From assembly GCA_030429565.1 (NCBI GenBank), contig JAUIFE010000001.1, positions 1,302,001-1,366,000 of the forward strand: a stretch of 64,000 nucleotides of DNA, written 5' to 3'. A program made the position numbers and the translations under genes. This DNA comes from Holophagae bacterium. GTDB taxonomy: Bacteria; Acidobacteriota; Holophagae; Acanthopleuribacterales; Acanthopleuribacteraceae. Below the pieces are notes generated by a model. It was not told the DNA's origin, made no database searches, and saw only the letters and a list, made by a program, of their open reading frames with translations. Shown one piece after another: positions 26,935-36,228 of this stretch. The first letter of the stretch is position 1. Each line of letters starts with the position of its first letter.

Positions 26935-26963
26935 TTGACGTTTTATATCTACAGATGTAGTTT
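26935..26963 (+). promoter_or_regulatory. blaI promoter with embedded BlaI/MecI-type operator
   Basis: -35 TTGACG (26935-26940), 17-base spacer, -10-like TAGTTT (26958-26963). The spacer contains CTACAGATGTAG (26949-26960), which includes TACANNTGTA, the core of known BlaI/MecI operators. The site covers the promoter of the blaI-M56 pair, so autorepression is expected. The boxes are seen; binding is inferred from the family. Confidence 0.7.
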
Positions 26964-26991
26964 CATAGCCACAGCATTCGAGGAGTGTTCT

Positions 26992-27378
26992 GTGAAACTT
27001 TCCGATTTTGAATTTGAGGTCATGCAGGTCTTTTGGGATCAGGGCTCGCTCACCGCGCCCGAGGTCCACAAAGTGATCGCTGAACAACGCAAAGTCGCCT
27101 ACTCGACCGTAAAGACGATCATCGATCGCTTGGAAGAGAAACAGGCCCTGGTCCGCGAACGAACCTATGGACGCACTATTTTGTATGGCGCGGCGGTCAC
27201 CCGTGAGTCGCTTTCGAAACCCATGGTCCATTCGTTTATCGGCAAATTGTTCGGCGGCAACGTGCGCCCACTTTTTAACCATGTGCTTAAAGAAGAGTCG
27301 ATGTCGCTCGAAGACGTCGCTTACCTTCAAGAGATCTTGGATCAAAAACGGCGCAAGCTCGAAGAAGAGAAGGAGTGA
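26992..27378 (+). CDS. BlaI/MecI/CopY family repressor
   Basis: A 129-residue winged-helix repressor. The N-terminal HTH (about 1-75) contains the family block AEQRKVAYSTVKTIIDRLEEK; the C-terminal helices (80-129) are the dimerisation part that M56 peptidases normally cleave. The start is GTG 26992 after GAGGAG; the frame stays open further upstream but across the operator, so that is not translated. It is followed after six bases by an M56 peptidase gene, the canonical BlaI-BlaR1 arrangement. An operator TACANNTGTA lies in its promoter. The target regulon beyond the operon is unknown; no beta-lactamase gene is present in the window. Confidence 0.93.
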   Translation: MKLSDFEFEVMQVFWDQGSLTAPEVHKVIAEQRKVAYSTVKTIIDRLEEKQALVRERTYGRTILYGAAVTRESLSKPMVHSFIGKLFGGNVRPLFNHVLKEESMSLEDVAYLQEILDQKRRKLEEEKE

Positions 27379-27384
27379 CCCGGT

Positions 27385-29031
27385 ATGCGGTATTTACTCT
27401 GGCACAGTTTGATCTCGCTTTTGGTGTTGGCGTCCCTCTATTTCGGGCGGTCGGCACCACCGCGACTCAATATGGTTGTCGCCTTGTGCGGCATGTTGGT
27501 GTGGCTGATTCCCTTTCCGTTGTTTCACTTGCCAGTCAGTGATGCGGTTGCGGGTTCCACCCCGGCCACCGTTTACCATTTCCTGGTGGTCGGTGGTGAG
27601 AACACAACGACACCCGTGCCGGAGGTAACCCAACCCATCACCGAACCCATTGCGTTCGCACCACCCCTGGTGGGCCTGCTGTTCGCCTTGGCCACGGTGA
27701 TTGGGGGTCTGCTCTTTGTCCGCGACCTCGTCCGCCAGCGACAAACCCTCGCCACGCTCGCCAAAAAGGCCGTACGTCTGAAGGTTCCGCTCGCCGGCAA
27801 CGGGGTTACCCTGTACCAAATTCCCGGCAGCGGCGCCATGACCACCGGTCTGTGGCGACCACGGGTGTGGATTGGTGCCGAACATCGCGGTCAACCCGAG
27901 TTTCGCGCGTTGCTTGTCCATGAACTCACCCACGTGCGTCGCCGTGATAATGCCATCCTTATGGTGGGTCATTTGATCGCCCGACTCTTTTGGTGGAATC
28001 CCTTGGTGGCTTTACTTTCGGAACGGATGCGTTTCTATCTGGAATTGGCCTGTGATCAGTCTTGCTGTTCCCGCTTTGAGAAGCAGGCCTACCGGGAAGC
28101 CCTGGCGGCGACCATGCTCAAGGTCGCGCGCCTGCCGCAAACGCGGCCCCACCTCGCGGTGGCTTGGGGCACCGGCGAACAACACAACCTCACTCGAATC
28201 AAAATGATCGATGGGAGTTTCCACATGAAGAAAGGATATTGCAGCTTGCTCGCGTTTTTGGTCCTCATCAATGCCGCCTTAATCGCCGCGCCGGGACGTC
28301 TGGGTTTCACCGCACCAACCGCGCTCGCGATGCCGACCGTCGCCGGCTTGGCCACGGATGAAGCACCGATCATTGAGGAAGACGAAGGCATCGCCCGCGT
28401 CGGTGAGCCAGGCGTCAACCCGCCGGTTTTCACCCGAAAGATCGCGCCCCAGTATCCACACGACGGACTGAAAAAGAAAGTTGAAGGCTACGTCATTCTG
28501 GAAGCCGTCTTAAAGCGCGACGGTACCGTTGGCGATATCAACGTGCTGCGCGGTCTCGAACAAGGCAAGTACGGCTTCGAACAAGAAGCCCTTGCGGCGG
28601 TTCGCCAATGGCAATTCTTACCGGCGGAACGGGACAACGTCACCATCGACGTTCGCATGACCCTCAAAATTGATTTCGCCTTGGATCCTGAAATGAAACC
28701 CCTGCGCGTCGCGATGACGCAGTGGCGCAATCTGAACCCCGGCCTTGAAGGCGAAGTACAAATGCCTCAAGTCCTTAGCCACGATAAAACCTTCTTTAAC
28801 AAAGAACCCAATCGCACCAAAGTGGAAATCCCCATCACCGTCCAAGTCGCCGCCGGCGGTGACCTAATCGACACCTATCTCAACCCCGAAGCCATCGCCG
28901 CTTTCGGCAACCAAAACGAGATCCGCACGCGCATCGACGCCTTTGTAAACCACCTCAAATTTGAGCCGGCCAGAGTCGACGACGTCCCCGTTGACACAGA
29001 AATTATCTTTAATGTCCCGTTGGCGCTCTAG
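27385..29031 (+). CDS. BlaR1-type M56 metallopeptidase fused to a TonB C-terminal domain
   Basis: A 548-residue membrane protein. Two hydrophobic segments near the N-terminus (about 5-22 and 27-47), another about 92-112 and one near 285-305 frame a cytoplasmic M56 zinc domain with HELTH (179-183) and ACDQ. In BlaR1/MecR1 this domain cleaves the partner repressor after sensing. Here the outer part is not a penicillin-binding sensor; a TonB C-terminal domain (about 345-435, PQYPHDGLKKKVEGYVILEA) and a further beta-rich tail follow. This fusion is seen in Acidobacteria and Bacteroidetes. The periplasmic signal is unknown. It is the second gene after blaI, with GGAG before ATG 27385. Confidence 0.9.
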   Translation: MRYLLWHSLISLLVLASLYFGRSAPPRLNMVVALCGMLVWLIPFPLFHLPVSDAVAGSTPATVYHFLVVGGENTTTPVPEVTQPITEPIAFAPPLVGLLFALATVIGGLLFVRDLVRQRQTLATLAKKAVRLKVPLAGNGVTLYQIPGSGAMTTGLWRPRVWIGAEHRGQPEFRALLVHELTHVRRRDNAILMVGHLIARLFWWNPLVALLSERMRFYLELACDQSCCSRFEKQAYREALAATMLKVARLPQTRPHLAVAWGTGEQHNLTRIKMIDGSFHMKKGYCSLLAFLVLINAALIAAPGRLGFTAPTALAMPTVAGLATDEAPIIEEDEGIARVGEPGVNPPVFTRKIAPQYPHDGLKKKVEGYVILEAVLKRDGTVGDINVLRGLEQGKYGFEQEALAAVRQWQFLPAERDNVTIDVRMTLKIDFALDPEMKPLRVAMTQWRNLNPGLEGEVQMPQVLSHDKTFFNKEPNRTKVEIPITVQVAAGGDLIDTYLNPEAIAAFGNQNEIRTRIDAFVNHLKFEPARVDDVPVDTEIIFNVPLAL

Positions 29032-29210
29032 TTCTCGCTACTAATAGTGGAATGCAAATGACGCCTCGGAGCGTTGCTGGAAACCAAGCGAAATATCGCC
29101 TATGGGTACGGCCGACTTATAAGCGAGCCACATTGTTTTTTGTTCCACTTCAGCGCGTCGTTAAAAAAATCGCGGGTACACCCCACTCGCGCTGTTCATG
29201 ATACTTATGG

Positions 29211-29244
29211 AAATGCGTGGTCCTCTAAAAGGCCACGCATTTTT
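29211..29244 (+). terminator. Rho-independent terminator after blaI-M56 operon
   Basis: AAATGCGTGG pairs with CCACGCATTT around a 12-base loop, then TTTT. It is 180 bases past the M56 stop, and the converging kinase gene ends at 29288. It best fits plus-strand termination, since the minus-strand side has no T-run. Confidence 0.7.
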
Positions 29245-29287
29245 CATTTGGACCAAAGGGAACGGCACGGTTGTTCAGGGTAACGAC

Positions 29288-31372
29288 TCAATACGAACCC
29301 ATAAAAGTCTCTACCTGTTGGTAGATTTTGAGCGCGGCGATTTTGGCCTTTTGATGCGCGTTGAGCGTAGTGTATTCCAACAGTTGATCGCCGGTGCGGC
29401 TACCGAGCGGCAGTGGCCGATAAAGCGACAGCACATCCAATTGGACCTGCGCCTGCCAAGCCGTTTGGGAACGGCCCGCAAAGCGCAACTCGCGTTCGCC
29501 GCGATGGTCAATCCGAATCAGGATCAGCACATCGGTATCATGCCGCTTTAACGCCTGGCGTAAACGAACAAACGGAATCGGGTCCTGACGAATTAAATGG
29601 CTCGGATCGGCCATGTCGGCCAGCGCAAGTACGGGGTAAGCATCGCCGCTGAGGTATTCTTCGATCCGCCCGCGCAGCGGCTCGGCCACCACCGGGTCGC
29701 CCAGCACGGCTACCACGACATTGGGGACCTTGGGTTTGGCGCGCCGTTTGCGATTGCCGGCCACGCGCGGTCGGGGACTGTTGTCTTGCGACGACGAGCG
29801 TTGCACCGGTCTTTTGATACGCGGTGACGCCGTTGTGTCCGCAACGGTGTCCGTCGCCGGGAAGGTCGCGGTTTCAACCGGCGTTTCATCGGGCTCGTCA
29901 CCTTGTGCCGTGCGGGAATCGGCAAGCGACGGCGACGGTGGCGGAGATGCAGCGGATTCACTTGCGACCCGATTCTCAGCCGCCGATGTATCCGCCGTTG
30001 GTTCAACGGTTGGCCGGTCGCTCGACGTGGACTTGCTTAACGGTCCCGAACCTTTTTGCACGGCAGTGCTTGCCACGGGATCAGGTTGCGCTGCGATCTC
30101 ATTCGCACCGGCCGGTTCATCGCCAACCTGTGCCGTCGATCCCGCCGGCGGCACGGCTGTGGCCGCGTCGGCCGGATCGCCGACCGTCGAAGAAGCGAGC
30201 GGTTGCGGCGTCGGTTCCCCCTGAAAGCGGCCAAATTGAAAGGCAACGACTACCGCACCTATGACCAATAAAACCAAAAGAGCCGCGAAGGCAAAAAGAC
30301 CGGTACGGCTGGACTTGGCCGCGGCGGCCGCTGCCGGCGGCGGCGGAACGGGCGCATCCGCCGAGCCTGCCGGATTTTGATCAGGCAACGGTGGCGGCGG
30401 CGGCGGTGTGTTAAGCGAGGTCGCCGTCGGCAAGGGTGCCGGCGCATATTCCGTGGGTTTCACATCGGCATCGGTCACCGTTGCGGACAGATCGGGAGCA
30501 GCAGCGGCGGCGGCCACCGCGCCGTCGGCAGGCCGATCACCAAGCGTACGATAGGTTTGCACGCCGTAGCATTGTTCGAGATCGGCGATTAAGGCGTGAC
30601 AATCGGCGTAACGTTCGTCTGGACTTTTGGCGACCATGCGCTGAAGAATCGCCACCGTGGCGTCATCTACGGCGGGATTCAGTTCGCGCACATTGGGCAA
30701 CGGCGACTGCACCACCTTGTGAATCATGGCAAAAGGGCTGTCGGCTTGGAATGGCTGGGTGCCGGTCAACATTTCAAAGAACACAACCCCAAGTGAAAAA
30801 ATATCGGCACGCCCGTCGAGCGTCAGACCTTGGCATAGTTCCGGTGATAAATAGCCCGGTGTTCCGAGGAATTGACCGGTGCCGGTCAGCTTTTTGCCCA
30901 TTTCGGCCATGTAGGCAATGCCGAAGTCGGCGATTTTGACATTGCCACGACGATCAATCATTAGGTTGCCGGGTTTGATGTCGCGGTGAATAATTTCTTT
31001 TTCATGGGCGGCCGCAAGCCCAGAGGCCGCTTGCACCAAAATCCGCGCCGCGAGCTGCGTCTCCAAGCGGCCCTGTTTGCGGATGAGCTGGGAAAGCGAT
31101 TCGCCTTCGACAAACTCCATCACGAAGTAGGGTTGCGCCTGGTATTCACCGATGTTGTAAATCTGAATGACGTTGGGATGGTTCAGCGAAGCGGCACTGC
31201 GCGCCTCGCGTTGAAAACGCGCGATCAGCTCAGCATCGCCGGCAACCTTATCGGCCAACACCTTGATGGCTACAAAACGTTCTAAAGCCGTGTCGCGTGC
31301 TTTATAGACGACGCCCATACCGCCGCGGCCCAGTTCGGCGGTCACCTGATAGGGACCGATCTGTGATTCCAT
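29288..31372 (-). CDS. Transmembrane Ser/Thr protein kinase (PknB-like) with periplasmic domain
   Basis: A 694-residue kinase. The cytoplasmic catalytic domain (about 7-270) is complete: glycine loop LGRGGMGVVY, VAIKVL lysine, IHRDIKPGN, ADFGIA and LSPE. A low-complexity Ala/Pro linker (about 285-355) precedes one membrane helix (about 358-382). Outside lies a Thr/Ser/Asp-rich disordered stretch (about 390-540) and a compact C-terminal domain (about 545-694) of unknown fold containing VVVAVLGDPVV. It has no PASTA repeats. Phosphorylation targets are unknown. ATG 31372 opens MESQIGPY. Confidence 0.93.
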   Translation of the reverse strand: MESQIGPYQVTAELGRGGMGVVYKARDTALERFVAIKVLADKVAGDAELIARFQREARSAASLNHPNVIQIYNIGEYQAQPYFVMEFVEGESLSQLIRKQGRLETQLAARILVQAASGLAAAHEKEIIHRDIKPGNLMIDRRGNVKIADFGIAYMAEMGKKLTGTGQFLGTPGYLSPELCQGLTLDGRADIFSLGVVFFEMLTGTQPFQADSPFAMIHKVVQSPLPNVRELNPAVDDATVAILQRMVAKSPDERYADCHALIADLEQCYGVQTYRTLGDRPADGAVAAAAAAPDLSATVTDADVKPTEYAPAPLPTATSLNTPPPPPPLPDQNPAGSADAPVPPPPAAAAAAKSSRTGLFAFAALLVLLVIGAVVVAFQFGRFQGEPTPQPLASSTVGDPADAATAVPPAGSTAQVGDEPAGANEIAAQPDPVASTAVQKGSGPLSKSTSSDRPTVEPTADTSAAENRVASESAASPPPSPSLADSRTAQGDEPDETPVETATFPATDTVADTTASPRIKRPVQRSSSQDNSPRPRVAGNRKRRAKPKVPNVVVAVLGDPVVAEPLRGRIEEYLSGDAYPVLALADMADPSHLIRQDPIPFVRLRQALKRHDTDVLILIRIDHRGERELRFAGRSQTAWQAQVQLDVLSLYRPLPLGSRTGDQLLEYTTLNAHQKAKIAALKIYQQVETFMGSY

Positions 31373-31693
31373 AAGCTGTCTCCCGAGTTGTTACTTCATT
31401 GTACATAAGCCGAAAGCACAATCCTATCCGTGCGTCAGATCATCCCACGTCTTTCTCCCCCAAGGTATGCGCCCCCTTTTGACGAAAAAGTCAACTCTTA
31501 CGGAAATGCACAAAGGGTGATAAATTAACAACCACCCCTTTTCCGAAAAGATTCTGTTGGATCGTTGCGACGTAACCACCGTTCGTGCCCTGCCTTAACG
31601 CTTGGCTCCCGTTGGTGACGATGGCCTGCGTTTGCTCACGATCCCATCGGAATTCGACCCACGCGGCTTGAAACCCGGCCCAGGAGGCATGTT
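31373..31693. other. Divergent intergenic region, kinase / amine oxidase
   Basis: 321 bases, locally AT-rich around 31490-31560 (GGGTGATAAATTAACAACC). Both flanking genes must start here. On the minus strand TACAAT lies near 31400, but without a good -35. No operator was recognised. Confidence 0.4.
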
Positions 31694-33496
31694 ATGACTT
31701 GGCTTATCCCCAATAAAACCAGAGCCCTAAAAACCGCTACTCCCGCTCCTGCGTACTACCGTTACATCGACACGCCAGGCATCTCCTACGGCCGCTGGCG
31801 CGACATGGCCGGCGAACGCATCGGTACCTTTGAACAAACCCCCACCGCTTCCGTCGCCATCATCGGCGCCGGTTTAGCCGGTCTGAGCGCCGCTTACGAG
31901 CTATTGAAGTGCGGCGTTAACGTCACACTTTTCGAGGCTGGTCAACGGATTGGCGGCAGGCTCTACAGCAAGAAGTTCAGCGAGGGTCAGCCCGAAATCG
32001 CCGAACTCGGCGCCATGCGTTTCCCTCCCTCGGAAGAATTGTTGTTTCAGTATCTCGACGCGTTCAACATCCAAACAACCCCCGATTTTCCCGACCCGCT
32101 CACCGTTGAAACCTTGATTGGCTACAAAAACAACACCTACACCATCGCCGCCGGCGGCAAGGTTCCTCCCGAATTTAATACGGTGAACCAGGGTTGGAAC
32201 GCATTGATGGCGGACGGCGCCACCCTTAAGTTCGTCGACCACACGGGCACGACGCAAACCGTTCAGTTGGCCGCCCCCAACGACATTGGCTTGGCATTGC
32301 AACTGGATGCCAACGGCCACCCGCTCAAGCCCGACCTTGACCCGATCGCCGAATGGCAAAAGTACCTGGATGTTTTTACCAACAAAAGTCTCTTTGACGG
32401 TTTGGTTTTGCTGTTTGACGGTCCCAACCCACCGGGCGACGAGGCCTGGCAGTACCCCGAAGATTACGAGCGTTTTGCTTCGTTGGGCACCGGCTTTGGC
32501 GGTTTCGGACCACTCTACCAAGTGGGTTTCCTCGAAATCCTGCGCTTGGTGATTAACAGTTTAGAAACCGACCAGCGTTTTGTTCCCAGCGGCATTGAAA
32601 GCCTGGCCGAAAGCCTTTACAGCACGACCTTGACCCAACCGGACGGCACGACTACTCGCGTTCAGGACCACACGCAAACCGGTGTCGCGGTGACCGGCGT
32701 CTACAAGGTCGGCAACAAAATTGAGATCTATGCCGGCGGCAGCCCAGTCACGGAGGGTCCCTTTGATCGTGTGATTGTGGCCACCACCCAGCGCGCCATG
32801 GAGATTGATGCCAAGTTAGGCATGTTCCTGCCCCTCGACGACAAGCAACCGACCCAACCCACCGAGGTCGCCCAATCGCTGCGCGACCTGCACATCATGA
32901 ATTCGTCAAAAGTGTTCCTGCGCACCGCCACCCAGTTCTGGAACGACGGCCAAGTGCGTTGCATCCTGAGTGACTCACTTTCCGCCAACCTGTATACCTT
33001 GGATTACGGCGGCAGCTACGGCGTCGTGCTGGTGTCTTACGTGTGGGGCGACGCGTCCATCAAACAGATTAGTTTCCAAGATCCTGAAACACGTCTGAAA
33101 TTGTTGCAGGAAGCCATCGCCGAGTACGATGCAGACTTTGCCGCCGAGCTGGTTCCTCTAGACGGCGATTACCAAACCAACGTGATCTTCATTGATTGGG
33201 AAATCCAGCCCCATTTCTACGGTGCGTTTAAGCTCAATCGGCCGGGTCAAGAACACGACGCCAAGAGCCTCTTTTTCGAATACCAGAACCTAGCGGGCAG
33301 CAACGACGCTTCCGTTTTCCTGGCCGGTGATTCCGTCTCGTGGGTTGGTGGCTGGACCGAAGGCGCGTTACACACGGCCATGAACGCAGCCTGTGGCGTG
33401 ATCCAATCGCTGGGCGGAACCCTCAACGCAGCGGACTACAACCCGCTGTCCTCGATTGACGCCGACACCTACAACTACGACGTCCTCAACGGCTAA
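31694..33496 (+). CDS. Flavin amine oxidase, tryptophan-monooxygenase/L-amino-acid-oxidase-like
   Basis: A 600-residue FAD enzyme. The dinucleotide motif VAIIGAGLAGLSAAYELL lies about residues 53-70 with the following acidic end FEAGQRIGGR. ELGAMRFPPS is the hallmark of the IaaM/L-amino-acid-oxidase group, and the C-terminal FAD block is FLAGDSVSWVGGWTEGA. Enzymes of this group oxidise an amino acid such as tryptophan to an amide or imino acid. No hydrolase (IaaH) or biosynthetic cluster is adjacent, so the substrate stays open. There is no signal peptide. ATG 31694 follows AGGAGG, the strongest ribosome site in the area. A bidirectional terminator follows. Confidence 0.85.
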   Translation: MTWLIPNKTRALKTATPAPAYYRYIDTPGISYGRWRDMAGERIGTFEQTPTASVAIIGAGLAGLSAAYELLKCGVNVTLFEAGQRIGGRLYSKKFSEGQPEIAELGAMRFPPSEELLFQYLDAFNIQTTPDFPDPLTVETLIGYKNNTYTIAAGGKVPPEFNTVNQGWNALMADGATLKFVDHTGTTQTVQLAAPNDIGLALQLDANGHPLKPDLDPIAEWQKYLDVFTNKSLFDGLVLLFDGPNPPGDEAWQYPEDYERFASLGTGFGGFGPLYQVGFLEILRLVINSLETDQRFVPSGIESLAESLYSTTLTQPDGTTTRVQDHTQTGVAVTGVYKVGNKIEIYAGGSPVTEGPFDRVIVATTQRAMEIDAKLGMFLPLDDKQPTQPTEVAQSLRDLHIMNSSKVFLRTATQFWNDGQVRCILSDSLSANLYTLDYGGSYGVVLVSYVWGDASIKQISFQDPETRLKLLQEAIAEYDADFAAELVPLDGDYQTNVIFIDWEIQPHFYGAFKLNRPGQEHDAKSLFFEYQNLAGSNDASVFLAGDSVSWVGGWTEGALHTAMNAACGVIQSLGGTLNAADYNPLSSIDADTYNYDVLNG

Positions 33497-33514
33497 CCCG
33501 CTGCGTAAAAACAG

Positions 33515-33544
33515 AAAAGGCCCCAGCGTTAGCGGGGCCTTTTC
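33515..33544. terminator. Bidirectional rho-independent terminator
   Basis: AAAAGGCCCC and GGGGCCTTTT flank an AGCGTTAGC loop region. T-runs occur on both strands, suiting the convergent amine oxidase (plus) and yghU (minus). Confidence 0.85.
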
Positions 33545-33611
33545 CTATATTTGGAACACACTTATTGGTCAGGTGATCGTTCTGCCAAATCGGTGGCTGT
33601 CCCAGTTTGGG

Positions 33612-34469
33612 TTACTCAGCGGTATTTAATCCGTCGAAGTCGGATGCCGCGTGACGCTCGCGCAACTGTTCGTTTTCTTCGCCCCAGGAGCGGTTGACCA
33701 AACGGCCACGTCGTACCGCCGGCCGTTCCCAGATCTCCTGCGACCAGCGCTGCAGGTTTTTGTAGCTAGCAACGTCGAGAAACTCGCCCGCCGTGCCGTA
33801 AATATCGCCACGCGCCATCACGCCGTACCACGGCCAGGTCGCCATGTCGGCGATGGTGAAGCTGTCGCCGCCGAGAAAGCGGTTTTGGGCGAGCTCGCGG
33901 TCCAAGACGTCCATTTGACGTTTGGCTTCCATCGCGAAACGGTTGACGGCGTACTCAATTTTTTCGGGCGCGTAATGGTAAAAGTGGCCAAAGCCACCGC
34001 CCAAGTAGGGCGCCGAACCTTGCAGCCAGAACAGCCAGTTCATCACCTCGGTGCGATGCGCGATGTCCTTGGGCAGGAAGTGACCGAACTTTTCGGCAAG
34101 GTAAAGCAGGATTGCGCCCGACTCGAAGACACGCACGCCGTTGGTGGTGTCGAACAGGGCCGGGATTTTCGAGTTGGGGTTGACGCCGACAAAACCGGAA
34201 GAAAACTGATCGCCTTCGCCAATGTTGATCAGGTAGGCGTCGTATTCGGCATCGCTGACACCTAACGCCAACAGCTCTTCCAACATGATCGTGACCTTGA
34301 CGCCGTTGGGCGTGGCCAGTGAGTAAAGTTGCAGCGGATGTTTGCCACGCGGCAGGTCTTTTTCGTAGGTGGCGCCCGCGATGGGACGGTTTAACTTGGC
34401 AACACTCGAACCTTGCTGTTGGTCCCAAACCCAAACCTTGGGTGGGGTGTAACCGGATTCTTGGGTCAT
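33612..34469 (-). CDS. yghU: YghU-type glutathione-dependent disulfide-bond oxidoreductase (Nu-class GST)
   Basis: A 285-residue GST family protein closely matching E. coli YghU in length and blocks. The N-terminal extension (YTPPKVWVWDQ) and the thioredoxin-fold domain are followed by NPNSKIPALFD, FESGAILLYLAEKFG, LFWLQGSAPYLGGGFGHF and TIADMATWPWYG. Nu-class members bind two glutathiones and reduce disulfides, with weak peroxidase activity. It acts in the cytoplasm. The ATG at 34469 follows a GGAG site (AAGGAGTTCAACTC). It stands alone, converging on the amine oxidase gene. Confidence 0.93.
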   Translation of the reverse strand: MTQESGYTPPKVWVWDQQQGSSVAKLNRPIAGATYEKDLPRGKHPLQLYSLATPNGVKVTIMLEELLALGVSDAEYDAYLINIGEGDQFSSGFVGVNPNSKIPALFDTTNGVRVFESGAILLYLAEKFGHFLPKDIAHRTEVMNWLFWLQGSAPYLGGGFGHFYHYAPEKIEYAVNRFAMEAKRQMDVLDRELAQNRFLGGDSFTIADMATWPWYGVMARGDIYGTAGEFLDVASYKNLQRWSQEIWERPAVRRGRLVNRSWGEENEQLRERHAASDFDGLNTAE

Positions 34470-34860
34470 GAGTTGAACTCCTTCATGATGATTGTTTCTT
34501 TAACGTGTATGTCTTACGCAACAACATACCACTCGGTTTCTATTCCAAGAAGAACTTGAACAGAGATCGAAGGAAGCCTGGCAAAAATCCGTCTCGGCGC
34601 ATACCACGTGAAACACCGCTTCTTTGAGTGCGCCGGACAGACACCAACAACCCCGCTGTCGACGGCCGCTCCCGGCAGTCTTAGAACTTAGCCGTCAACC
34701 GTTGCACTGCAACAGTAACAGCACGATTTCCACACCGATTTTTTGTGGATAATGCGTGCTCACCCACGACGCCTGAAAAGTGGCGTGGATCAAGGACCGA
34801 TCTGTGTGTTTAAGGCCGGCGTCCCCACCGCCGGCCACCTGACCGCAAAAACAGGTCGCG
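34470..34860. other. Divergent intergenic region, yghU / lipid kinase
   Basis: About 390 bases with no supportable gene. Open frames continue upstream of the lipid kinase start, but they have no ribosome site and read as random sequence. A T-rich patch lies near 34490-34550, likely around the yghU promoter. Confidence 0.4.
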
Positions 34861-34888
34861 TTGAGAATGACGGCAAAGATGATACAAT
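34861..34888 (+). promoter_or_regulatory. Putative promoter of the lipid kinase gene
   Basis: TTGAGA (34861-34866), 16-base spacer, TACAAT (34883-34888). The start near 34895 would leave a leader of about 97 bases before ATG 34992. Confidence 0.5.
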
Positions 34889-34991
34889 CCATGAGTTCCC
34901 GTTCCCAGACCGACCAGACAGCATACCAAAAGGTATGAACCCCACACTCCTCGTGTTTCCCGTTTTCACCACCTCAACCCAGGAAGTCCCT

Positions 34992-35951
34992 ATGCCCACA
35001 ACCCCATCTCATCTGTCGCTCATTCTCAACCAGAAGGCCGCCGCATCGGAAGAATTGCGAGCAGCCGTCGAAACCCATCGCGGCAAGGGCACCAGAGTCG
35101 ATGTGCGGGTTGTTTGGGAGGGCGCCGACATTAAACGCTACGCGCGCGAAGCCATTGAAGCCGGGGCCGAACGAATTGTTGCCGCCGGCGGCGACGGCAC
35201 CCTCAATGCGGTGGTTGCCACGCTTCTCGACGGTGATCAGGGCCGGCGCCCCGCCCTCGCGGTACTCCCCTACGGCACAGCCAATGACTTTGCGCGAGCC
35301 TGCAACATCCCTTTAAACGACCCGGCGGCTGCGCTAAAACTCGCGCTGGAAGGCAAAGCCCATGCCGTCGATGTCGGTACGGTCAACGAACAGTTCTTTC
35401 TCAACATGGCAACCTGTGGGTTCGCCGCCAAAGTTACCGCCGAAACACCGCAAACCCTAAAAGACTTTCTCGGCGGGGCGGCCTACACGGTGATGGGCAT
35501 TCTTGATCTACCCAAAATACCCAGCTACCGCGTCGCGCTTCATTTCCAAAATAATCACGACACACCGGCGGCCATGCAGCCACCGAGCGAACGCATTGAT
35601 CAAGCGGACGTGGTCCTGATTGCCGTCGGCAATGGTCGGCTGGCGGGCGGCGGGCATTCGCTTGTGCCCGAAGCCTTGGTTGACGACGGTCAATTGGATG
35701 TCCTCCTCATCCGCAGCTACGAGCCGAGCGACTTGGGGGTGGTCATCCAGGAAGTGTTGAACCCAGTTGTCGGCGATCGCGAATTCGTCAGCTACTACCG
35801 CGTCGAACGTTTCGAGGTGCAACTCGATGCGCCCATGCCCTGTAACCTAGACGGGGAACCAATCCAAGCCCATTTTTTTCAGTTCGGTGTCCACGCGAAA
35901 AGCATCCGTTTGGTCCTACCCGACGACGCGCCTGTCCTCGACAAAAAATAA
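34992..35951 (+). CDS. YegS/DagK-type lipid (diacylglycerol) kinase
   Basis: A 319-residue DAG-kinase catalytic family protein. The nucleotide-binding GGDGT motif is in AAGGDGTLNAVVA (about 60-72), followed by LPYGTANDFARAC and the C-terminal beta-sandwich with NGRLAGGG and DGQLDVLLI. Bacterial members phosphorylate diacylglycerol, phosphatidylglycerol or similar lipids at the inner membrane surface. ATG 34992 has AGGAAG five bases upstream. The frame is open for 83 more codons upstream, but that region holds the likely promoter, so it is not translated. Confidence 0.93.
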   Translation: MPTTPSHLSLILNQKAAASEELRAAVETHRGKGTRVDVRVVWEGADIKRYAREAIEAGAERIVAAGGDGTLNAVVATLLDGDQGRRPALAVLPYGTANDFARACNIPLNDPAAALKLALEGKAHAVDVGTVNEQFFLNMATCGFAAKVTAETPQTLKDFLGGAAYTVMGILDLPKIPSYRVALHFQNNHDTPAAMQPPSERIDQADVVLIAVGNGRLAGGGHSLVPEALVDDGQLDVLLIRSYEPSDLGVVIQEVLNPVVGDREFVSYYRVERFEVQLDAPMPCNLDGEPIQAHFFQFGVHAKSIRLVLPDDAPVLDKK

Positions 35952-36228
35952 ATCCCGCCCAACGAAACATCGCCTGCGAAACCAGTTGGAACAGGCCATT
36001 TTTGATGGCTTCCGATGGGACGTCCGACTATTTGAGGGCCAAACTCTGGACTGGATTTTCCCCGATCCGAGGCCGTTCCCAAGCATTATCACTCTATTTA
36101 TCGGCGCAACCACGCAACAAGGACAGCGAACGGCACGCGCTACAAAGCCATGGAAAGAAACCTCTAAAAAGCGGGAACCGCCGGCCGAGCCCCCGCTCAA
36201 TTAGTACGCAGTTAAGATGAAGACGAAC

